The translations under genes were made by a program, and so were the position numbers. 64,000 nucleotides of DNA from Nemertoderma westbladi (Eukaryota > Xenacoelomorpha > Nemertodermatida > Nemertodermatidae). The stretch is from contig JAUCBJ010006114.1 in the NCBI GenBank assembly GCA_032718475.1, positions 1 through 64,000 of the forward strand, in the 5' to 3' direction. Under the pieces are notes generated by a model. That model saw only the letters and a list, made by a program, of their open reading frames with translations. It was not told where the DNA came from and made no database searches. Positions 56,510 through 64,000 of this stretch are shown here, piece after piece (the first letter of the stretch is position 1; every line of letters starts with the position of its first letter).

Positions 56510-57522
56510 GTATTTTCGAAAAAGCGTCAAGTCTCCTTCAATGGGAAGTAATCCAAATTGTCGACATGCTGCAGCTAGGGGGTCTGCCATTTACGAAGAT
56601 TTATAATATGTTAATATAAGTATATAATAATATAATATAAGTAAATACATAATATTAGGTCGACCGGTTGGAACGTTGGGATTTCTAGAAGGACGAATAA
56701 GATAGTGGTTCCAAACTGATGCTAATGTGTCTAGTTCGTTTTGAATTAGTGAAGTAAAACAGAACTGAACGACAGCCTTTGAAACAAAGTCTCCGGGGAG
56801 GATACCTTCTGCCTGCAATTCTTTAAATAATTCTATCCAGAACTGCGCGTTCTCCTTCCGAAGAACCCCCCACCAACTCTCGATTCTTTGATTTGCCGTA
56901 CTGCGCCCGTCTGTATACGCCCGGGTTACCAAGCCATCAGTGCAATTGCGGCGGAAAAACATCTGAAAGCTTCTCACGTAGGCGTTTTCAGTTCCGTAGT
57001 CTGCCCTGACCATTAAAGGGCATCCACCAAGGCGAGATACTAAATCAACAAAATAGCCACCAATAATTTTTGGGTTGTTATTGGTTTTATAAACTTCTAA
57101 GAACAAAATCTTCCGTGTAAACCCATCTATGCAACCGCTTATACATAGACCGAACGGTTTTAGTTTATCATAGCCGTCCAAATGCCAGAGGTAATTTGGA
57201 CCTCTGGCATAGTATGAACGTCGTTTAAGTCGGTGCGATTGTCTAAGCTCGACTCCACGCGGATCAAGTTCCTTGAGAATTATTCGTACGTCCTCCTTTT
57301 TCACAACTAAGCCGTTGTGGCGACATTTTCAAACATCATTCTATAACCCAGCATGCTTCCCGATCCAGCCAATTGATTTTTAATAAATTCTACAACTTCT
57401 TCCAATGGTGTATAATTTCGACGTTGTAATCCGAAATCTTTAAATAAACGTTTTAGTTGCCGCTCACCAATGTTTATCCCATGATCATTGGCGAGTACAG
57501 ACGAAATATCTTTATAAGGCAT
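56510..57522 (-). pseudogene. integrase-like DDE transposase, frameshifted
   Basis: The N-terminal part (57307-57522) has HGINIGERQLKRLFKDFGLQ and GSGSMLGYRMM, a helix-turn-helix lead. The main part (56591-57304) has the retroviral-integrase-type core: LWHLDGYDKLKPFGLCISGC (first Asp), LMVRADYGTENAY (second Asp), ANQRIESWWGVLRKE (Glu), and WNHYLIRPSRN. This family is widespread in fish and invertebrates as repeat-derived genes. The two parts are in different frames, apparently a one-base shift near 57310-57330, since HNGLVV precedes KKEDVR in the shifted frame. The C-terminus after RPNIMY runs into AT repeats; a further piece GLLPIEGDLTLFRKYE lies at about 56520-56570. The BEL insertion ends only about 60 bases away. 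Confidence 0.82.
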
Positions 57523-58000
57523 TTATAAGGCATGCTAAGGTAAAAATAAATTTTGAGAAGCGGCATTAACTGATCGGGCCACATAATGTCAAAATGTGCT
57601 GAGCATGCAATAGTTCGCGTTGCTAAGTTGAATTACTACGAATTCAATTAAGTGGCAAACTTCGAACTGTTGTCATACACGAAACATACAGGAACAGAAC
57701 AGAAACGTAAGAACCACTGAGATACAATTTTAATTTCCCTCTAATTTAGTTCTCCTATGTTACTACAACCAATCAAACAACTCCAAATTTGTAATATTAA
57801 CGTAAATTATCGTTGAAGCTATCATGAGGGCTCGTGTTAGCTAACACGAGGGCTCGTGTTTTGGCACTTAGAAGGATAATTAAAGAATTAACCAAAAAGA
57901 AAGACAGGCATCTGTGTTAAGACGAACGGCCGCCCAAAGTAGACTCCACGGGGAAATTAGTTTTTTAGCCTGATATTTATACTATTTATTTAATGCATTA
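57523..58000. other. intergenic, small LINE scrap and palindrome
   Basis: Contains a perfect 20-base palindrome CTCGTGTTAGCTAACACGAG (57831-57850) and, at about 57866-57925 on the plus strand, LRRIIKELTKKKDRHLC, which resembles the RTE RT segment before the first catalytic Asp. Confidence 0.45.
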
Positions 58001-58005
58001 TTTTT

Positions 58006-58380
58006 AACGTGATTTGCTTTGTGTCCTATCTATTTGGTGTACTATTTTTTAGCTTGCAATTTATCCTATGAAATCTATGCGGTGTATTATTTCGGCTTAT
58101 AATTTATTTATGTCTTTAATTATTATTTTTAACGTGATTTGCTTTGTGTCCTATCTATTTGGTGTACTATTTTTTAGCTTGCAATTTATCCTATGAAATC
58201 TATGCGGTGTATTATTTCGGCTTATAATTTATTTATGTCTTTAATTATTATTTTTAACGTGATTTGCTTTGTGTCCTATCTATTTGGTGTACTATTTTTT
58301 AGCTTGCAATTTATCCTATGAAATCTATGCGGTGTATTATTTCGGCTTATAATTTATTTATGTCTTTAATTATTTATTTA
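58006..58380 (+). repeat. 125-bp tandem repeat, three copies
   Basis: AACGTGATTTGCTTTGTGTC starts near-identical units at 58006, 58131 and 58256. The stretch lies upstream of the second BEL element and may belong to its 5' LTR, which cannot be delimited because its partner is outside the window. Confidence 0.95.
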
Positions 58381-59416
58381 GTGTATTATTTTTTGGCGTA
58401 CGATCTATAATGTTGATCTATTTGCTGGGTGATTATTTTCGGCTTAGGGCTTGTTCTGTATTGATTTTGTTGGTGTGCGTACTTGTATATTGGCTGTGAC
58501 GACATCTATTGGGTTATGATTTTTATTGGTGGGCCGCGAGTTGATTATTGGGTTTATTTTTAGCTCGGTTATTATTGGTATGTACCTTTATACCTCGCCT
58601 GGGGCAGGCTCGGGTATTGCTTGGGGTGGGCGTACTTAGCTGCTATATTGGATATGTAAACACGATTGGCTTCTGTAAAGTTGTAGGATAATATGCGGCC
58701 GTTATTGCTTTTGTGAGTTTTGATTGGAGGATTCCTTTCGGGAGAGGTGTATTCAAGGCTTGGCTTTGTGACATTATTGCTTTGAATGTTGTAGCTAATA
58801 ATAGCCTAGGTTGGGATGGTTGAAGTTTGTGTTACTCTATTGTTGCAAGGGTCAAACTGATTATAGCTCGTTTGCTTGTCTGCCCGTTGAGGTAATGTGC
58901 AGTTTGTTCGGTAATCTGTTGACACCTTTTATATTGGTTGAGTTTGGTATATAAACTATAGTTATGGGATTCATTAGTCAGTAGCCTACGAACCCCAGCC
59001 AACTGTCACGCCATTTAATTAATGTTTTTTCTTTTGGTCCCGGCCGGACCGGTAATTTTATTATTATTATTAATGCAATTTTGCGGCTAAATTTTACTGT
59101 CTAATTGAAATTAAATAAAAATTAAATCTCTACACTGCACGTATTTAACTATTTTTCTTTATGTTTTCGTCATGGTGAAAACGAATCACGGGCTCGCCGA
59201 TCTCTAGATCTAGGAAGGTAACCACCTGGACAACCCCCCCCCCCCTACCCCTCTCGTATAGGCATACTCTTTAAAAAAGGGCAAGCACATACCAGGCTAC
59301 CGCACTCCCCACACACTCCACGAACCTTATAGGGAATCAAAGGCAACCACACGCTGGCCTGGTAGATAGTCTGCACACACCCTCTTTTTTACATTCGAAC
59401 CGGATACTACCGAACT
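58381..59416 (+). other. probable 5' LTR end and leader of the second BEL element
   Basis: A T-rich region ends near 59030. TTTGGTCCCGGCCGGACC follows and could be a primer-binding site (TGG start), then about 380 bases of leader with a 12-base C run (59234-59245) up to the gag start. LTR borders are not provable from this window. Confidence 0.4.
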
Positions 59417-62332
59417 ATGGATGACACCATCCGTGGGGATTCTGGCAATACGGAACCGGCGATCAACGATACCCGAGACAGGCGCAGTCGAGCATCCTCC
59501 CCCACCGGTAGCGCTAAAACCATGGCGAGTTCGGCGGCACGACTTGCCAAACATGGAGCTCGGATGATCGGCTTCCGAGTTCAAGCCGAACAGGAACGGA
59601 TCCGTAAGGAACAGTTGAGGGCAATAAAGGAACGAGGATGGATACATCAGGAACAGGAACGTAAACTGGAAGAATTGAGGATCTCCGAGGAACGTAAACT
59701 GGAAGAATTGAGGATCTCCGAGGAACGTAAACTGGAAGAATTGAGGATCTCCGATGAACGCGGGCTGGAAAAACTGATACGAGAGGCTGCTGAGGTGGAA
59801 TTCGAAGCGCGACTCTGGGAGGAAGAAGCCAAGGAGGACTGCGAGGAAGGACTCTCGGGCAGGCTTCGGGAGTTCGACGGTGAGTTGGATCCAGGAACTG
59901 AGGATGCCAGACCGTGTCACGGTGGCGCGGTCAGGGGTGAAGGGACGGACGGACCTGAACCATTCGGGTTCACCGTCTCGCCTCAGGGAAACACGGAACG
60001 GTGGGCGGCAACAGATAACTCGGGTGTCACACAGGTACGGGCGGTCATGGGGTCGGAGAGTGTACCGGTACGTACACAACGCGGCCCCCAGCCAATGGCT
60101 TCATCCTCCCCAAGGCCGGAACCGAAATCGGAGGAAGAAGGACGCGAGATTCGGGGCGCGGCACAACGTCAGGGTGGCGTTGTGGCAACCCCGGTCGTAA
60201 CGGACTATGGTCGGGGTGCGGTGCAATGTCAGGGTGGCATTGCACAAGTCCCGGTCGTAACAGGCCATGGCTGGGATGCGGCACGGCACCACGGTGGTGT
60301 TGTGGAAATCCCGGCTGTATCGGACGACAACAACCTTCGGGCGGATAGGAAGCCCTTGGGTTTATTCAGGAACTCTCGGACTGTGACAGAGGTTAAGCCG
60401 AGGGATGTGGGGGCCGCCTACAACCTTCCGCCTATAAAACCTTCGGCTCGATCAATGGACGACGGGGCGCCAGAGGATTACGGGCGACTAGACGCCCATG
60501 CACAACCCTTTATCCCCAGGGATCGGACTCCCCATTCTTCCACGGATCCCTGGGTAGGGTCGGTCGATTCGTGGATTGACGAACTCATCCCCGGAATGGA
60601 AACTGTAGTTCGGGGTGGCGAAGGAGCACAGAGTCTGGAGGTGGCGCTAATGCGACTCGGGGACGAACGGGGCACGCCGGAGGTGCGGCTGCTGCGGTTC
60701 GACGGGAACCCGATTCAGTGGCCGCAGTTCATCGAGTGGTTTTACGAGCTCGTACACCGTCGTGTACATTATACGGATGCTCGTCGCCTCGCGCTGCTTC
60801 AAGGGCAACTCGACGGGACGGCCAAGGATACCGTTGCGGGGTACGGTTGCAGCGGTGGAGCTTACGCCCAGGTGCTCCAGACTCTTAAATGGCAGTTCGC
60901 GCACCCGTCACTCGTCTCCCGGGTCTTTATAAACTCTATCGCGGAGGGGAAACAGATCCCCGCGCGGGACAAGGTGGCATTGAGACAGTTCCATACGAAT
61001 ATAACTCTGTGTATTTATACACTACGGGCCATGGGTAATCTCGCGGACATATACTCTGTGGAAACGCTGCGGCGGGTCTATATGCGGCTGCCCGATCACC
61101 TGCAATGGAAGTGGCAGCAGCATTGCGTAAATATCAGAGAGGGTTCCGGTCGCGGAACACCGGAAGACCCATCGCTGATACACCTGGAGACATGGTTGGG
61201 TCGCTGTGTGCGAGCGCTGTTCGAGCCAACCACGACAGACTTAAGCGAGTTTACCAACTACAGCTCCGGGATCGGGAAGCCACGGTTCGTAAAGCCGAGA
61301 GAAGAAACCTTGGCTAAACGCGCGGTAGCGCTTGTCTCTGGGGACGTGAGGAAGGGGACGAGATCGGAGAACCCGAACTCGGTTAGCCATTCGGTATCCT
61401 GCCGCTCTATGGAATGTTGCGTCCTCTGTCAGGGGGATCACACAACGAGAAACTGTGAGAACTTTAAGGGTCTAACGATGAAGCAACAAATGGATAAAGT
61501 CCACGTACTCGAACTCTGTTTTAAGTGTTTGGAAGCGGGCCATCGGGGCGGCGACTGCCCGAAGCCGGTACCGTGCGACGCAGGGGGTTGTGAACGGCGG
61601 CATCATCCCCTCTTACATACGGCCTTCAACGAACTAAACTCGAGGATCGGCGGTGGGATAACGGGAATCGGGAAAGAGAGATCCGGTTACTCGGCGGTTA
61701 CGGCGGATTGCGACGTGGTATCGGACGACCACGCGACGGGGTGGGAGGAGGACGGCGGCGTTCTCCTCCCTATTGTACCGTGCCGGCTTTATGGGAAAGG
61801 AGGGACGATGGTAGAGGGCGTCGTCATGCTGGATCCGTGTAGCGAACTGACTTTGATTGTCGACGAGGTCGCGAATAAACTCAGGTTGGGGGGTGAACGG
61901 CGCACATTAACGATAGGGAATGTCGAACGGGATGGGCCGCAACGGGAGGCGCGGAGGGTGGCTTTCGGTATTGGGCCGCGGGATGGGAGCCACAAGGCTG
62001 TGGAAGTGGGCGAGGCGTGGACTATCTCCGTTATAAATGTACCGAGGCGCCGTATGACATGCGATAACCTCACAACATCGTATCCTCATCTCGTCGGTAT
62101 ACCAATACCGACAGATGTGGATTACTCGCGGGTTATAGCACTCATTGGCGCCAACGTACCTGAGATAGTCTGCCCCTTAGAGGTAAAACGGGGGGACCCG
62201 GGACAGCCTTATGCACTACGGACTCTGTGCGGCTGGACGGTATGGGGGCCGGTGGGCGCTGGTAGAGGGTCGAGGGTTTACACGGAAACATTGCGGGGTG
62301 ACGGGGAAGGCGGGCGATGGGGAATTGGATAA
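59417..62332 (+). CDS. BEL/Pao gag-protease ORF (second element)
   Basis: 971 residues from ATG at 59417 (context GAACTATGG). The N-terminus has three 11-residue repeats KLEELRISEER (33-bp DNA repeats at about 59658-59760), predicted coiled coil. The DUF1759 gag core spans about 424-571 (LLRFDGNPIQWPQFIEWFYE, TLRRVYMRLPDHLQWKWQQH). Zinc knuckles span about 664-735 (CCVLCQGDHTTRNCENF, CFKCLEAGHRGGDCP, CERRHHPLLH). The protease begins near residue 800, where the usual D-S/P-G-S reads LDPCSELTLI, a Cys in place of the Gly. The frame ends in GRWGIG while pol continues in another frame. GC content is clearly higher than in the flanking DNA and in the first BEL element. Confidence 0.93.
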   Translation: MDDTIRGDSGNTEPAINDTRDRRSRASSPTGSAKTMASSAARLAKHGARMIGFRVQAEQERIRKEQLRAIKERGWIHQEQERKLEELRISEERKLEELRISEERKLEELRISDERGLEKLIREAAEVEFEARLWEEEAKEDCEEGLSGRLREFDGELDPGTEDARPCHGGAVRGEGTDGPEPFGFTVSPQGNTERWAATDNSGVTQVRAVMGSESVPVRTQRGPQPMASSSPRPEPKSEEEGREIRGAAQRQGGVVATPVVTDYGRGAVQCQGGIAQVPVVTGHGWDAARHHGGVVEIPAVSDDNNLRADRKPLGLFRNSRTVTEVKPRDVGAAYNLPPIKPSARSMDDGAPEDYGRLDAHAQPFIPRDRTPHSSTDPWVGSVDSWIDELIPGMETVVRGGEGAQSLEVALMRLGDERGTPEVRLLRFDGNPIQWPQFIEWFYELVHRRVHYTDARRLALLQGQLDGTAKDTVAGYGCSGGAYAQVLQTLKWQFAHPSLVSRVFINSIAEGKQIPARDKVALRQFHTNITLCIYTLRAMGNLADIYSVETLRRVYMRLPDHLQWKWQQHCVNIREGSGRGTPEDPSLIHLETWLGRCVRALFEPTTTDLSEFTNYSSGIGKPRFVKPREETLAKRAVALVSGDVRKGTRSENPNSVSHSVSCRSMECCVLCQGDHTTRNCENFKGLTMKQQMDKVHVLELCFKCLEAGHRGGDCPKPVPCDAGGCERRHHPLLHTAFNELNSRIGGGITGIGKERSGYSAVTADCDVVSDDHATGWEEDGGVLLPIVPCRLYGKGGTMVEGVVMLDPCSELTLIVDEVANKLRLGGERRTLTIGNVERDGPQREARRVAFGIGPRDGSHKAVEVGEAWTISVINVPRRRMTCDNLTTSYPHLVGIPIPTDVDYSRVIALIGANVPEIVCPLEVKRGDPGQPYALRTLCGWTVWGPVGAGRGSRVYTETLRGDGEGGRWGIG

Positions 62333-64000
62333 ACAGCTCGAGGAGTTTTGGACCACGGAGGGCTTTGGGACGAAGTTTAATGAGGATCGGCCGACTTCGC
62401 ACGACGACCGTACGGCGATGAAAATGATGGAAGCCTCCAAGAAAAGGTTACCTAGCGGTCGCTTTATGGTCGGGATGCCGTGGAAGGAATCGAGACTGAA
62501 ACTCCCCGACAATCGAGCCACAGCGCGTTCGCAACTCTTGTCGTTGGAAAGGAAATTCTCTAAAAACTCTCTGTTCGGAAAAACTCTATCGGGAAATGTT
62601 GGGCTCGTATATTACGGATGGATATGCGTGCCGCACCACGAAGGAAGAGTTAGAGAAGAAAGACGACCGAGTCTGGTATCTTCCCCATCACGGCATAGTC
62701 TCGGCTAAGAAACCGGGAAAGGTGCGCGTCGTATTTAACGCTGCCAACCGCCACCGGGGGGTAGCGCTTAACGATAAGCTTTACTCGGGACCGGACTTGT
62801 TAAACACCTTAGCGGGATTTCTCATGCGATTCCGGCAAAACAAAATCGCATTCGCCGCCGATATTAAAGCGATGTACCACCAAATTCGTGTACCGGAACG
62901 GGATCAACGCTCACTGCGGTTTCTCTGGCGCCATAGCGTTACCGAACCGATACTCACTTATCAGATGACGGTTCAGGTATTCGGCGTTATCTGCTCCCAG
63001 GCGTGCGCGTGTTACGCATTGAGGTCTGCCGTCCTGGATGACCCGTGCCCCCCGGGCATACGGCGCGCGGTACTGGAATCCTTTTATTCGGACGACCTAT
63101 TGGGATCGACAGCCGAGACCGCACAGGCCATTGCGTTAGTGAGCGGGCTACGGGAACGACTCAAGGATTACGGGATGCACCTCGTAAAGTGGGCCAGTAG
63201 TTCGCGGGAACTACTCGGGACCGTACCGTCGGAGGAGCGGGCAACGCCAACCATCGACTTGGCCGGGGACGACTTACCAACGGATCGAGCGCTTGGGATT
63301 AGCTGGGAAATGGAAGCGGATGTGATTAGATTCGACTTCGCGGGAGTTAGCGAGGAGGGTTCGAAACGGGAAATTCTGTCCACAATAAGTTCTATTTTCG
63401 ATCCACTAGGATTCCTCGTTCCCGTAATATTCGTTGCTAAATGTATCATGCAGAAACTCTGGGCGTTAAAGATGGATTGGGACAAACCTGTACCGAATGA
63501 GGTTCTCGAGATATGGCTGGGATGGAAAGACGATGCGAAAAATCTGTCGGGCCTGCGAATTCCCCGATGGTACGAAACGGGACTCTCAGGGTTAGCGGTG
63601 GGCCGGGAGATCCACGTTTTCTGCGACGCATCCGAAGAAGGCTTCGCGTGTGTGGCGTATGTTCGTTCGGAACTCAGCGCCAAGTCGGCGCGATGCTCCT
63701 TCATTGCGGGGAAGAGCAGATTGGCGCCAATGAAACGACTGTCCATACCTCGACTGGAACTCCAGGCGGCGGTGCTGGGGATCCGCTTAGCTGAGACTTT
63801 AAGGGGAGAGCTAAGGATGGTAATTTCCCGAACTGTCTATTGGTCTGATTCCACAACGGTGCTGCGGTGGATAGGAAATCCTTCTAGGCGTTTCCACACC
63901 TTCGTCGGGAATCGGGTTGCCGAAATCGGACCGTTGACGGATTGGCGGCATGTACCGGGGGATCTTAATCCAGCGGATGACGGGACGAGGGGACTCGCAG
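62320..64000 (+). CDS. BEL/Pao pol: reverse transcriptase and RNase H (second element, runs off the window)
   Basis: Up to about 62570 in one frame: LDKQLEEFWTTEGFG and RATARSQLLSLERKF, the start of RT. From about 62580 to the window edge in the next frame: KVRVVFNAANRHRGVALND, FAADIKAMYHQIRVPE (first catalytic Asp), FYSDDLLGS (YxDD box, 63082-63096), SSIFDPLGFLVPV, then RNase H with VFCDASEEGFACVAY, IPRLELQAAVLGIRLA and VYWSDSTTVLRW, and DLNPADDGTRGLA at the edge. All RT and RNase H catalytic positions that I can check are present. Two +1 shifts separate gag-protease from RT (near 62320 at a GGGG run and near 62560-62590 at an AAAAA run). The first could be programmed; two make decay or base-calling errors likelier. 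Integrase would lie beyond the window. Confidence 0.92.

Noticed and set aside
59327-60079. 250-codon minus-strand frame opposite the second BEL gag
   Set aside because: Shadow of the coiled-coil gag frame, with repeat-derived FLGDPQFFQFT units; no domain.

Overview
The window is nuclear DNA of a metazoan. Host genes are split by GT-AG introns, and the transposon content (BEL/Pao LTR elements, RTE-like and CR1-like LINEs, tRNA-derived SINEs, palindromic MITEs) together with frequent AGGCCTAC and TACCGGTA words suggests a marine invertebrate. I cannot name the phylum. A head-to-head pair of SMART-type PCR primers lies inside the sequence (25656-25707). This points to an amplified low-input library and makes one junction suspect.

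Layout. 1-8.6 kb: three consecutive exons of a tubulin polyglutamylase (TTLL6/13-like, + strand). The second intron is almost filled by a 25-bp minisatellite copied from the exon/intron junction itself, so it carries nearly 200 repeated 5' splice sites. 9.2-10.4 kb: an intronless NUDT9/TRPM2-C-terminus-like protein (- strand) with an added membrane segment and a degenerate Nudix box. 10.9-12.5 kb: a CR1-like LINE fragment and a long palindromic element. 12.4-13.9 kb: a cluster of RFX X-box-like motifs. 13.9-16.5 kb: a cysteine-rich relic, tandem repeats with a CTCF-like core, and an RTE fragment. 16.5-25.65 kb: a 43-bp minisatellite with 2.1-2.3 kb higher-order repeats, ending at the primer dimer. 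25.7-27.2 kb: a broken RTE-like LINE. 27.2-32.4 kb: mostly featureless, with one 576-bp MITE with 9-bp target duplications. 32.5-33.1 kb: ABT1/ESF2 (rRNA processing). 36.0-38.2 kb: GTP-dependent PEPCK in two exons, complete, with a mitochondrial-type leader. 39.3-41.1 kb: an 18-bp minisatellite open in frame on both strands.

42.7-56.45 kb is one complete LTR retrotransposon (- strand): two nearly identical 1.23-kb LTRs, a 5-bp target duplication (ATCAT), and a 1670-residue gag-protease ORF from which reverse transcriptase/RNase H has been lost in frame and in which no integrase is seen. It sits next to a frameshifted integrase-like DDE transposase gene (56.5-57.5 kb). From 59.4 kb to the right edge runs a second, more GC-rich BEL/Pao element with gag, protease, RT and RNase H.

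The four host genes (TTLL, NUDT9-like, ABT1, PEPCK) are functionally unrelated and spread far apart. There is no operon logic. The interest lies in the repeats that have colonised and partly copied them.
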